Shown here: one piece after another, positions 23,031-35,092 of the stretch
How positions within the stretch are numbered: position 1 is the stretch's first letter
Layout of the letters: each line of letters opens with the position of its first letter
Origin: Stenocarpella maydis
Taxonomy: Eukaryota; Ascomycota; Sordariomycetes; Diaporthales; Diaporthaceae
Assembly: GCA_002270565.1 (NCBI GenBank)
Contig: NQMI01000057.1
Span: 124,001-188,000, forward strand
Reading direction: 5' to 3'
DNA: 64,000 nucleotides
Position numbers and translations under genes: made by a program
Notes under the pieces: model-generated
Databases searched by the model: none
Seen by the model: the letters and a program-made list of their open reading frames with translations, nothing else
What the model was told of the DNA's origin: nothing

Positions 23031-26000
23031 TCATCGGGCCAACGCAAAACACCGCTCGGTGTTTGCCTTGTCGTTGCCCCACCAATTGACCATTGCCGTG
23101 CCTGTGGTGCCAAGAAACAGGAAGATGAACAATAAGTTCAAGTTGAATCCCGTGTCAAGTGCCGCACCACTGATATACGCCCACTTGTTCCACCATACAT
23201 GGCGGTACCTGTAGAGGTAATAGTTGAAGACTGTCCCGACAATGATAGTGGTGAAGGGTCCAGTGCTCAGATTCCCCCGAAAAGTGGCCGCGCTCGCGAA
23301 AAATATAGTCGTATTCCAGAGATCAAAGCAGGCGCGAGGGAATCTCTGGTGCAGGAGCCATATCAGGGCCGGCGCCACACCGCCGGCCAGGAAGCCCCAG
23401 AGCACCGGGCTGAAGTAGGAGGACGCGAAGAGCTTCCTGGGCCCAACAAGAGCGTACATGATTCCTTCGGTGTTGTAGCTAGTGAAATCCTGGGCCGTCC
23501 ACTGGCCCGACGGGTCGTCCAGCTTACCCGTCAGATAGTCGTGCTTGGTTGCGAGGACCCACCGCATCACGCCGTAATTAACGGGGAGAGAAATCATGTT
23601 GGCGATGATTTGGATTCCTATGACATCGCGCGGCGGGATGTGGAGATAATGTCCGATCTGAGGCGAAAGCATCAGATCAGCTGCCTGCGAAGGCCCTTGC
23701 TAATGTCTGTGTGTGTGGGGGCAGTCACTCAGAACTTACCTTTTGGTCCTCCAGCACGGCCCGGGAATCGTACCACGTATTTCCCGAGATCTACGAAGTG
23801 GATCAGTTAGCAGGTGTGAGACGACTAAGACTGGTCAGGTCATACAATACGGTACGCAAGCTGTCCGAGAGGATGCCTGTTTGACCCTTTCGCCTCAATC
23901 ATGTCTGCGAAAATGGGCCGTGAGGTCAGCTCATGGCCTCAGGTTTAAAGTCCTCTGAGTACTTACAGCCATACACAAGCTCGTTGAATATGCCGACTTT
24001 CATGGAGTAACCAGAGATGGCGTATACAAGACTCATGGGTAGCATTGCCGATGCACCAAAGGCAATAGCCACAACATAAGTCCACGTTGACATCCAGACG
24101 GAGCCCGTGGCCACTACTATCAGAAGTATTCCCAGAGGAATCACGGCAAGTATCAGCCATTCCCTACATACAGCATTATCAGTTTCAGAACTGGGGTTCA
24201 ATGGCACTAGACGCAGATCTTACCATTTGGTGACATCGGGATATCCCTGCTGGATACGACTTTGTAAGGTAGGCTAGTTAATCATATGCCATCAAGACGC
24301 ATGTGGACTTCGACTTGACCATAAAAGTGCATTCTGACTTACTTCAAGCGATCAGTGCGGAAAGCCCCAAGGTTTTTCCTGTTCTTCCATAGTTGCCGGA
24401 GCTTCGGTGCAAGGAACAGCGCGGCCCACACGTATGACGAGATATATGAGGCGTACCACTATTTACACCTTGCAGTTAGCATGGAAACTGAAACTTTAAC
24501 CATGAACTGGGTAGCATGCCATGAAGATCCCCCACGTGAATTGTGCTCCGGCATAAGATAACCCGACCTCTTCATATCTCGTCTCATTCACCTGTTGGCT
24601 GCCACTCGAGTCTGTATAAACTTTGAGGCTGTTAGCAGCCTGAGGCATCGGAATCGCTTTTTTGATCATTGAGAAATTGAAGAGAGTGGGATGCTGATAG
24701 TTCAAATGAAGACTCTGGGACTCACGCAGGGTTTGGAATGGGTAAGATGTCCCGTTCTTCGTGAACAGTTTGTTGGACATGATATCGTAAGTAGGTGAGC
24801 CCCAAATGTTGCCAAAATATGCGATGGGTATCAAAATCCAAGTCTTCCAGACACCAATATCAGCTACTGTTTACTTGAAAAACGATAAAACCTTGTTCAC
24901 TCTCACTGTAATCACAAAGGCGACAAAAATTACGAGCTGAACGCTGTTCAGTAGTGTCAGTCAGTGGGGACCCCGGGGCCATTAGAATAGTGGGAGGGTC
25001 TCCGCATAGAACGTTCTCATGCCTGATCTCCAACTGTGGGGATTTTCGTCTTACCTGTACGGATATGTGATTACCGTGGAAGTTATGTTGGACCAATTAA
25101 GTGTGATGTTCAGCAAACCGATCCCTCCTTTACCAGATCCGAGGAAGTTGATCTTATGGTTGTTAGGAGCGAACCAGCAGAGCGGTGCCAGAGCTGCCAC
25201 CATTGGGAAAGCAAATTCTGGGAGGAATTGCCAGGCAAAAGCCACAGTTGCTACAATGTAAAATATCTGGACCAGAAAATGTCAACTTTCATGACTGATA
25301 TTGATGTAGAGATATTCTCGATCATTCTGAACTCACCTTCATCTTCTTCTTGGCCAAAGCAGAGTGAAGGCCCGAAGTGCCTTGCATGCTACGATACAGT
25401 GTGACCTGCTGCAGGGATGGTGGGAAAATGAATTCGGGGTCGTCGATCAGGATTCTGCGGACTAGTTCACTTATCAGCGGGTATGTCATGGTTCATATAG
25501 GGGATCGCCAACTACACACCCATGGCAGCAAATGCGAAACCCAGTAAAGAAGCCCCCTAGCCTTCGAGTCAGCATATCATCGTCTCGAGGGCCTATAATT
25601 CTTTCAAGAGGACTCACCCAACCAAAGAATAAGGAGACGGCTGGATTCATCGTGAGACCATCTATCATATTTCATTATCAGTTTCATCGATTTGAGGTTC
25701 CGGTGGGGTCTACAATGCGACCTGTGGAAGGAAAATCGAACGACTGGTGTAACGCACAGAAAAGGCTTGCATTTGTTGGCAGGTACGCTGGCGAACGTCA
25801 GTATTCGATCCTCAAGCCCGCGATCGACTGTCTCGGTGAGACTCACTAGCCCATTGCCCTTGGCTTCCAGAATTTGCAGCAATCCCTACTATTGCGTGCT
25901 CTTTTATTGAGAACGGGCCCGGGTTCAGGGTGAATGAGAATCGGCCTAACGGGACCGTGTAATCTGGTAACACACGGGCAAGGAGTCGACCGAGAGGTTG

Positions 26001-26515
26001 CGAGACCAATATCACGAAGAATACAGGGAAGGCCGCGCTCTTGAGCAACTCTGTTAGGATCTGTACAGTCAAGCGTCGCAACGTGGATCACAGCCTACCG
26101 TTGTTCGGAAACTAAAGAAATACAAAAATCAGCAAGTCCCTGCCCAAGATCGAAGGTTGATCACTGAGCACACGAAACACATATCGCCTTTGAGACAAGT
26201 ACCGATATTTCTCATGGAATTTTAAAATCTGAAAACTTACTATGATAACTGAGAAACGACACTCCCAATGATACAAAATAAACAAGCAAGGAGCACAGAG
26301 CGGAATGTTATGGTAGGCAGTGTTGGATCGTCCTCGAAGCTGACAACGTTTCGAACCAGGTCTGGTATGCTGGAAAACTCCTCAGAGTCAAAGTCATACT
26401 GAGAATCATCAACTGAGGCCGTTTGCTTCTCTTCTCCGTTATTTTCTTTCTCATTGGAATCGCTGGGTGTTATATTGGATGTAGCTGAGGCCTTTTCGCT
26501 CACAGGACCCGGCAT
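23031..26515 (-). CDS. Oligopeptide transporter (OPT family), about 17 exons
   Basis: Proton-coupled peptide (or metal-chelate) importer of the plasma membrane, about 760 aa. The exons I infer are: 26515-26241, 26111-26099 (13 nt), 26039-25847, 25787-25758, 25661-25618, 25556-25520, 25461-25337, 25266-25055, 24943-24907, 24843-24726, 24620-24508, 24458-24343, 24259-24224, 24163-23967, 23904-23846, 23790-23740 and 23657-23031. They sum to 2283 nt in one frame. Joining restores OPT landmarks: SLNPGPF-type (FTLNPGPFSIKEH), QGQWATYLPTNASLF, LTMNPAVSLFFGWGAS, GKGGIGLLNITLNWSNIT, FGNIWGSPTY and the C-terminal HVWWNKWAYISGAALD. The N-terminal ~80 residues are hydrophilic. The intron at 24507-24459 has an uncertain donor: GTTCAT at 24507, or a GC donor at 24519 giving 756 aa. 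Base composition is visibly lower in GC than the neighbours. Confidence 0.85.
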
Positions 26516-27771
26516 TTTGCTGAGATGGTTGAAAGACTTGGCCTCGTCTATACCTTGCCGCTACGTTGGACGAGCCAACCAAAGCGCCTTGGGGAAGCCG
26601 TCCGCCATAAGTTATACTAATATCGACTTTTCTTTTCTACCCATAGCCATCGTCCTCGGGGAAGCCCCTTGCCTATCTTCGGACCGATGGCTCTGACACC
26701 CACACACTTCTTGGCTTCCAATCTCTTATCCGGCAACATGCAATAGTGGGCCAAAATGAGATGTACGCAGGTCATGCGATTTCTGGTTTCCTTGTATCAT
26801 GGTCCGCGCATCTGATAGAGGAGTGATTGGCGCAGCAGCTGTGCCAAGGCCGTTTCTAGACCTGGGGGGAAGTGAAGCTAATAGCACGCAACAGCCGGGA
26901 AATATCGCACACATATGCCCAGAACCAGTCGGGCAGTGGGGGTCCTCAAATGTAACGCCGAACGGCAATGTGACCGTTAAGCTTGGCCCGATGCGTAATA
27001 CGCTCGATAAGAGATATAGAGTAGAGGTATATTGTGCTCCCTGTTGATAGAGCAAGCGAAGTATTCTTTTTCCCAAAGGGGGACTAGGATGCCTCTTTGT
27101 TGCACCGTTCTCTTGAAGTTACTCTATCAATTACTCCAAGACTGGAGAGGGACTGCATTGAAGACAAAACGCCATCCACCACGAGCAAACTTTATGTACA
27201 CGTTAAATAGTTGGGAATCTTGGAAAACACGGGTTTCCGGGAGAACTAAACGTTGACACATAGGGTTGATCAGCCATTGATCGCGTATCTGGGTATAGTG
27301 TATGCATCTGACTGCATTGAGTATCCCGAATTCATAACTGTTAATGGCCACCTTTTCGAGTGTATTCATATTGAACCGGCAATTTTATGCATTACTTACT
27401 GCCTATGTATAACTATAACTCATACTTATTTTGCCACCAAGTTAAGCTGTCGCGCATGACAGCATTTCCACTGTCCTAGAACACGCGATGAAGAGTGTCG
27501 AATGATGGGTGCCTCGACCATGAATTCCTATAGTGAAACCGCGCACCACTGTTTTTTTTTGGTACCGGTTGCGAAGATGAGACACGACCGTGAAGCTATG
27601 GATAATCGTACAGTTTTAGTATCTGTTGACCTGTGAGATGACTGGGGCAAGGTACTGGGTACAATGAGCCGGGAGCTCCGTCATGAAGAAATGGATTATA
27701 CAACTAACAACCCGATGATACTCAGAGAAGTGAAAATGCGAGTATTTGCCTCTCCACATATGTAGGATGGG
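26516..27771. other. Intergenic region upstream of the OPT gene
   Basis: 1.25 kb of lower-GC sequence. It should contain the OPT promoter. Short ORFs lack family similarity, and I see nothing else definable. Confidence 0.5.
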
Positions 27772-28046
27772 TGTTTTTTTTTTGGATTTATTTTTTGGAT
27801 TTATGTTTTTGTGTTTTTTTTTTTGGACATTTTTTTTATGAATTTTTTATATGAAATTTTTTATATAAAATTTTTTATATGTATTTTTTTATATATAATT
27901 TTTTATATGTAATTTTTTATATGCAATTTTTTATATTTAGTTTTTTATATTTAATTTTTTATATTTATATTTTAATATTTTAATATTTTAATATTTGAAT
28001 ATTTGAATATTTTAATATTTTAATATTTGAATATTTGAATATTTTT
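27772..28046. repeat. AT-rich minisatellite block A (14-bp and 8-bp arrays)
   Basis: An almost pure A/T block. Positions 27840-27965 hold nine copies of a 14-bp unit (consensus TAATTTTTTATATG). Positions 27974-28045 hold nine copies of an 8-bp unit, AATATTTT or AATATTTG, in the order T,T,G,G,T,T,G,G,T. T-rich sequence precedes the arrays. Confidence 0.93.
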
Positions 28047-28642
28047 CTGATGAATTTGTGCTATAGAATAGCATTCAGTTCAGCGTGTGTGTATATCGGC
28101 AGGGTCGCAGTATAGTGCCCTGAGGCGAATTCGGACAATTGACAATGGTCTGGACAACTTTTGTATTGAATTAAGTTGGGCTTCTGTAAGCCCTCCTTAT
28201 ATACCCTCCGACGTCGTCTCACCCCTGGGCACGCTGCGGTCGGCTCTGGTGCAAATTTGCAAATGCCGGAAAATTCGCCCTTCCAACACACCATCTTTGG
28301 TTCTAAGCAACCAGCCAACCATAGCCCTAGCAATACCCAAATTAAGTACATATAAACTTCAGAAATCAAGCTATCCAATGCACTAGGTCATATACTTTTT
28401 GGGTAAGAAATAAGGGTAATGCAGAGGTCTGAATTAAGGTGCAAATGCAGGCCAAAATAATCGACTCACGGCCACCAAACTCATCTTGCGTCACGCACGC
28501 ACTGGGCGTACTTAGCGAAAATCGCCTGACTCGCAAGTCTAGGGTAACTCCTTGCTAGGAAGTCTAGGGTAACTCCTTACAACAAAGTCTAGGGTAACTC
28601 CTTGCACGGAGTACCAACGCCCTGCTGAGCGGTTCCGTTTAA
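28047..28642. other. Ordinary-composition segment between the two AT blocks
   Basis: About 0.6 kb of balanced composition flanked by the AT arrays. The longest ORFs on both strands lack an ATG at the start or any recognisable family. It contains the 3 x 25 bp repeat. Confidence 0.5.
28535..28603. repeat. Three tandem copies of a 25-bp unit
   Basis: A conserved 19-nt core, AAGTCTAGGGTAACTCCTT, starts at 28535, 28560 and 28585, separated by variable 6-nt spacers. The cores are identical, suggesting recent duplication or selection for the core. The core contains TAGGGTAA, which resembles binding sites of Myb/Reb-type factors; that is inference only. Confidence 0.95.
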
Positions 28643-28800
28643 CAATTTTAATATTTGAATATTGAATTTTTAAATATTTGAATTTTTGAATTTTTGAATA
28701 TTTGAATGTTTGAATTTTTGAAGTTTTGAATTTTTGGATTTTTGAATTTTTGGACTTTTGAATTTTTGAATTTTTGAATTTTTTGAATTTTTTGAAAAAA
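28643..28800. repeat. AT-rich minisatellite block B (GAATTTTT units)
   Basis: Degenerate 8-bp units of the type GAATTTTT, GAATATTT and GGATTTTT, ending in TTTTTTGAAAAAAATT. The unit is related to the 8-bp unit of block A. Confidence 0.92.
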
Positions 28801-29242
28801 ATTCAATATTCACACCTATACAAATGGAGGGTACACCGGCTCATCTATCTCCCATCGCCAAGGCCGACGCCACAATACCTACAAAACTTGCACCTAATTC
28901 ACCTACCTAAATATCTAAATAAGACCCAGGGTGTGAAGGAGCCCTAGATATATGGATTTTGCGGAAGGGGGGTGTGAAAATGGGTGTGTGGTTGGGCGTG
29001 GGTGATAGATACTTTCTGGTTGGCTAGAGCTATGGTGCGAGTCATGTACTCGGTACTGGTGCTGGGTTCTTCAACAAGCCGGGGGAGGCATTATAGTTGA
29101 CAAGGGACCCCGGTCTGAGTCGCCGTCACTTGAGCCCCCACCAACGTCACCTCCCTAGGGCCTCTGGAAATACAGCAACCAACTTCTGCATTCTCAATTA
29201 GGCAACGGCAGCGGATTCGCATCAGTCGTTACACGTCAGAAC
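28801..29242. other. Intergenic region upstream of the disrupted NFKBIL1-like locus
   Basis: 0.44 kb of non-repetitive sequence following AT block B. It may include the old promoter of the disrupted gene. No other signal was seen. Confidence 0.5.
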
Positions 29243-30446
29243 ATGCCACAACCCTCTAACAAGCCTGTGGACGATTTATCAAACGGCTTCTCGAATCTGT
29301 CTACAAATACCAAAATCTCAACTGCGCCTGCGCCATTCTCATCAACCTTCCAGTCGGCCTTCCAATCCCCAGGCTTCACCACGACATTCTCAAGCAAGCT
29401 CCCGCTTGAACAGCACCGTCCAAAACCAGCCCACCACCCGCCGTGCCAAATACCATGTCAGCTCCAGACTGCGCCACTCTGAACATGGACGGCGAGTGCA
29501 CCCAACCGGCAGGCCCGGCAGAGCCAAGGCGCGACGAGCCCTGCGCGAAGGCGCACAGACAGGTTCAAGTCAAAGGGGACAGGCAGGTCAGCCTCGCCAG
29601 ACGGCGAGGGCCGACACCATCGCCGCCCGCTCTCCCGGCGCACCAGAAGAGCAGCCGGCGCGCGACGCAGAGCCCGCCACCGCCGAGAAGCCCAGCGCGC
29701 GCAATAACGCACGGCCGCGGAGCGAGGACCGGCGGCGCCGGGGCTCGCGGGCGACGCCTCGCTGGACCCCGAGGCGCGTTTCGCGAGTCTCTGTTCGACG
29801 AGGGGTGACGAGGGCGCCGCGTACTGGGAGGGATCTACGGACAGCCGATCCACATCTACCCGCAGGAGGCGCCGAACCGGGAGACGGGGGAGCTGGAGCG
29901 CATGACGGACGACGAGTACGCGGCGTACGTGCGCCAAAAGATGTGGGAGAAGACGCACGCGGGGCTCATGGAGGAGAAGGCCGGCGGGCGAAGGCGCGGG
30001 AGGAGCGGTCCCGGCGCGACAGGGAGGCCGAGGCGAGGGCGGAGGAGGAGAGGAGGATACAGCGGGAGGTCGAGAGGAGCCTGAAGCGTGGGGAGGAGAG
30101 GAGAAAGAGGAGGGAGTGGGCAGAGCGGTTCCGCGAGTACGGCGCCGGGTGGGAGAGCTGGGATGGCGATGCGGACAAGATCCCTTGGCCGACAAAGAGC
30201 GGCAGTCGCAAGGATGTTGACGAGGACGAGGTTCGAGCATTCTTCGTGAGGGGCTTGGACCTGGAAACCCTAGGCGAAAGGGGATTTGCGGCGAGGCTGA
30301 AGGAGCAGCGAGTGAGGTGGCATCCCGACAAGGTCCAGCAGAAACTTGGAGGACGGGAAAAGGCGGACGAGCGCGTCATGAAAGATGTCACTGTGGTCTT
30401 CCAAATCATCGATAACCTCTATGATGACATACGGCAGAAGAAGTAG
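29243..30446 (+). pseudogene. Frame-disrupted gene; C-terminus resembles fungal NFKBIL1-like proteins
   Basis: Protein similarity runs through changing frames. From about 29756 the frames read ...LDPEA, then FRESLFDEG, then GDEGAAYWEG, then IYGQPIHIYPQEAPN to THAGLMEEKA, then AKAREERSRRD to the stop. Shifts fall near 29780, 29805, 29831 and 29980. These pieces, in order, match a conserved fungal protein pattern (FRESLFD..DDEGAAYWEG.YGQPIH...MTD.EY..YVR.KMWEKT) and end with charged coiled coil, IPWPTKSG and RVRWHPDKVQQKLG. The tail resembles NFKBIL1. The shifts are too close together to be introns. The locus starts at ATG 29243 at the earliest, directly beside AT block B. Either the gene has decayed or the assembly has indel errors in this very GC-rich stretch. 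The last ~150 codons (29980-30446) remain open. Confidence 0.65.
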
Positions 30447-30771
30447 CAGCAGTCTTGGTACTGGGTAATTTGATACCCCCTGGATGCGAGCCTGTCGAGC
30501 ACTGTGTGAATATATTTCTGGGCTCGTGTCCATCGATTCTAGGAACAATTGCACGTCTCGTCTGTCACGTCCAGAATCTTGTTTCGCCATGTGCTACAAG
30601 AACCTCTATGATACAAAGTGACCCTTCTCTGGCGGCGTACAATCAGCCCCGAATCAAAATCCCCGTGTCTATGCTGGACTTCCCCGTCAACAGGGCACGA
30701 TTATAAGCTTATAAGTATCTCAATAGCTCCGGAGAATGCTACAGTGAAAATGATCTGCATCACGAGAACCA
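30447..30771. other. Convergent intergenic region
   Basis: 0.33 kb between the stop codons of the disrupted locus and the GT90 gene. Presumably 3' UTRs; nothing else was seen. Confidence 0.55.
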
Positions 30772-32696
30772 CTATGCCGACGCGCGCGGCGCACCGAAAG
30801 AGAATCCAATGTTTTCACGGTCGTCATCAATGACTCGGCCGTACCTGAGAGCTGTTAGCATCGTATCGACCAAGACGCCAGTGTGGGTTTGACAAACTCC
30901 AAGAGTAGTCTGAAGAACCAGACTTCCATGTCCTCTTTCCTCAGCACCTTGTTCGCCCAGTCCCGTCCTTGCAGAGCGATTCTCTCTGCCTCCTTCTTGC
31001 CGAGCTCCCCGTCGCCGAAGAAGCGCACGGCCTCGAGCCACTCGTCGCCCTGCAAGCTAAGAGGGATGTAGTGTGCCCACCCTCTGAGCCACTCGTAGTG
31101 CCACTCTCTGAATATCGAAAATTTGTAGACGAGGCTCCTGCTCCTCAGAAAGGCGTAGAACCGACCGGAGAAGGCGTTCCCGTCAATGTCCAGGAGGTAC
31201 TTGTATTGCCAGGCATCTTGCTGCTCGACCCGGCTTGTGACCTGGAAGAACTCCTTCTGCGCGTCACAGTCACCCGGGTCGCACTGCCCTACGTGCGAGA
31301 ACTGCACGCTGATGATATCCTTGTAGTCTCCCCTCGGCACTTCCTTGACCTCCCATTTCGGGTTGGTCTCGTCCCCGCGGTTCGCAAGGATCTTGGCTTG
31401 GTCTGCCGCATTGATTTTCTGCACGAACCGCTGCCGGTGTTGTCGCCTCCACCCGCCGTTTCGAGAGAAGCCCCCAGTGGTCGAACCGCGCCAGTACAAC
31501 TGGTCCTTCTTGGTTTCCCAAGGCTGGTCCTTCTTTTCATCGTAGCTCACCTTCTCGTACCAGTACCAGGGGGATGGGTATATAATATCGTTGTATGAGG
31601 AAATCTTGGACTGCGAAAAGATAGGGAATAAGTCATGTACGATGTTGTAGGCATTTGGCCGGTCGAAGAACCCATATGTCTCACTTAACGAGGGCGAGTA
31701 GCATATGTCCGCCATTGCTGTCTCGTTGTACACGAACCCCAGCTCTCCTAATCCGTACTTCTCGACGTCGTCGAGCCGGTCCGACTCCTCGAGCGCGCGG
31801 GCAGGGCTTTCAGGCGGGCATGACATGCGCGAGTGGGTCCAGGTCGGCTGGTGGGCGAAGACATTGAAGCGTGTGAGCTTCGTCTCGGTGAAGTGGGATC
31901 CCTCGTTGATGCCCTTGGGCTTCTTGGTGAACTCGTTCCGGGGGTGTGCGACGGCGTTGGCGGCCTTCATGTTCTTGTTCTTGGCCAGTTCCACAAGCCG
32001 CACCATGTCGTCGTGCGGTACGACCACACGGGGCTCGTCGTGGATGTTGAAGCACAAGTCCATGTTGGGAAGATGTTCTATAAAGGGCCGCATCATGCCC
32101 TCAGTCGCATCGCGCTGCCAGTCTCCCCCGCCCTCCAGGTTGGAGATCTTGCCGTTGCGGATCTGCACACCCAGCAGCGAGTTTGCGAACCCCAGTGCTT
32201 CCGCGGCGCGGCTTCGTATTGTAGACGGTTTGAGGCCCCAGAAAGGGGTGATCAAGTCGTAGATCGTGTCGAACTCATCGATGAGCTGTACACCTCTGCT
32301 TGTAGCGAAGTCGTACCACTTGTCGAAGTTGGGGGGAGGCGGGATGCCGTACCGCCTGCGGTATTCGGTCACGGCCTCCTGCAAGGACTTTGATTGTCGC
32401 AGCTTGGTTTCCTCGAGCTTCGTCTCGGCGTCCTTTATCAGGTGCCACATGGGGTGTGAGCCGCCCGGGGCTGGCTTGTGCTTGACGCGGGTCGGCGCAT
32501 CGCCCCCTGCGACTGTGTCGCTGGAGCTGTCGCCATCGTGTGCGTGTGCCGGCGGGAGGTCTGCAGAGTTTGGTTTCGAGGCGGCGGTGCCTGGTGTTAG
32601 CTTGGGCTGTTGAGGTGCACCAAGCCGCAGCACGGTATAAGTTAGGAAGCACGCGAGCACAATCGCCCCGAGGGTGAGGATCTGTCGCGGTCGCAT
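30772..32696 (-). CDS. Glycosyltransferase family 90 (CAP10-like) type II membrane protein
   Basis: 623-aa putative Golgi glycosyltransferase, related to Cryptococcus Cap10 and to xylosyl/glucosyl-transferases of family GT90. Exon 1 is 32696-30898 and exon 2 is 30844-30772. The 53-nt intron 30897-30845 has a GTTTGT donor, GCTAAC branch and CAG acceptor; splicing replaces the frame ending FVKPTLASW with EYGRVIDDD. Residues 7-26 form a single hydrophobic signal-anchor, followed by a Pro/Ser/Asp-rich stem. The catalytic part shows GT90-typical segments: LYWRGSTTGG (~395), the QFSHVGQCDPGDC stretch, YKYLLDIDGNAFSGRF and SLVYKFSIFREW. The acceptor substrate is unknown. Head of the gene faces a ~1-kb region before RPS22. 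Confidence 0.88.
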
Positions 32697-33686
32697 CTTG
32701 CAGAATGTCTCAGTTCAATCCGCGGAGCAGCCCAGCAGGCCGACCCCCAGTTCCTCTGTCGGTCCGGAGCGAAAGGACAGCCTCCGTGTGACATGCGCGG
32801 GAGGGCGGTGGCATTGGGAGCTCTGTGCCTTCGAATCACGCGTCCGGGGCTAATTGTGGAGGTGAACAGATGGTCGAGGACAAGTTGCGCCGGAAAGTGT
32901 GAAGTTGGATTTGCCCTGCGTTCTGAGGGCAGGGTTCGGTGCCAAGCTACCATATCAGACCTACGCAATCAGGGGCTCTCGTGCTAATGAGTACATCCCC
33001 ACACGCGATAAGCCCACGCCATTCCCCGCGATTGGGAAGAGCCACAGAAGTACCCATTAAACCCGGTCGTCTCTTGAAGGCTCGACTGTTTTCAGACTGG
33101 GCCGACCGAATTATTGCAGATCCGTACAGTCAAACCCGGACCCTTCAGCTGAAGCGTGAAAATTCCACTGGTTTCCACGAGACGCTTGTTCGGAGCATGA
33201 GAAGCTCTAAAGTAACCATCAGTCTCTTACATTGGTTCGATGCCTCCAACATGCGCCGGTACCAATTGCACGTCCTCCTTATTAGGGGGGGTTCAGCGCG
33301 GAGCCAGAGGTGTGCTCGAGGAGCGCGCTCCATTGGCCTCGATTTGAGTTGCTTCCATACTAAGCCAATTTCTCATGACATGAGTTGATCTTGAGGAAGG
33401 TCTCTAAGACCGATGGGACTACAGAACCACAGCCGGCACAACATAAGGGAGTTGGAGACTGAGCAGAAACTACAAGTCAACGTTACACGATGCCCTAAAA
33501 CGGAGAAGACTTGGCTTGGATTGATGTCTGGGTCCCGAGGGTTTGTATCGGATATCAAAGTCCTATTTCGACCACTCCAAAAATGGTACTACATGATCCT
33601 CTTAACCCAAGTGATGTTTTCCCGGACGCCGTCCTTAAACGCCATTGCTCGCCATGTCTCCCCAGCCTCTTGTTTTTGTCTCTCGC
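32697..33686. other. Intergenic region between RPS22 3' end and the GT90 promoter
   Basis: About 1 kb that should contain the GT90 promoter and the RPS22 3' UTR. The small ORFs found here have no recognised family. Confidence 0.5.
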
Positions 33687-34373
<687 letters not shown>

Positions 34374-35092
34374 CTTGGCGGTGTTGTGTGGTTTGTGAAG
34401 GAGATTCTCAGTTCGGACAAGAAAAGAGGTATCTGCCAACGGAAAATGTCATGTTAGCCTTCGGAGGCTCTAAGAGCGTGGAGAGTGCCCTCCCCCGTGA
34501 GAATCCACACGGGGATCTCAAGGGGAGGGTTCCGCCCGCCCAGCGTCGTTAGGGAGATGCGTATCGAGGGGATCGTCCGTCATCACCGCTCCTGATCATT
34601 CGTCTCGGGTCGCGACTAGGTGATCCAGCGTCGATTGCTCTCCCCGGCCTTCGCGAAGGGGCACAGGTTCCTAAGGACACTCAAGCCATGGTGAGATGAT
34701 GGCAGTCAGTTCACGTACCTCGTGATGGTCTGTCGCGTGGTGGTTGGGGGAGGCAGACGAGAGTTGGCGAGGTTGGGTTGAAGGGTTCAAGCAAGGTCGA
34801 GCTTTTTCACAACTCCCACGCGATTTTCTCTCGAGGTGGAGCTGCCGGCAGGCTTGGCAGGCTCGAAGGTTGGTTTTGTGGGCTGCGGAAGCGCTGCCCT
34901 ACTGTGGCACGGACCACAATTGGGCCCCAGTACGCCGGTCCTCACTCTGGATTTTCGCACGCTTTTTGCTGGCTGCAACTCTTCAATTTACAAACCCAAA
35001 AAACTCCCCCACGTTCGCCAATTTTTACCCTCTAAACCACAACATCTCTTCGAGGATCGCTCTGACAGCTACTTGAATAACAAACAAGCAAA
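34374..35092. promoter_or_regulatory. Shared promoter region of RPS22 and RPS12
   Basis: 719 bp separate the two divergent start codons of two small-subunit ribosomal protein genes. A CCAAT box lies at 35018-35022, about 70 bp before the RPS12 ATG, and a reversed one (ATTGG) near 34919. Co-regulation of the pair is inferred from the arrangement. Confidence 0.6.

Noticed and set aside
26061..26098. 38-nt second intron in the OPT gene
   Set aside because: Too short, and it leaves extra residues (ILTELLK) not expected in the family. The AAG acceptor at 26040 gives 59 nt and the family sequence FPVFFVILVSQPLGR.
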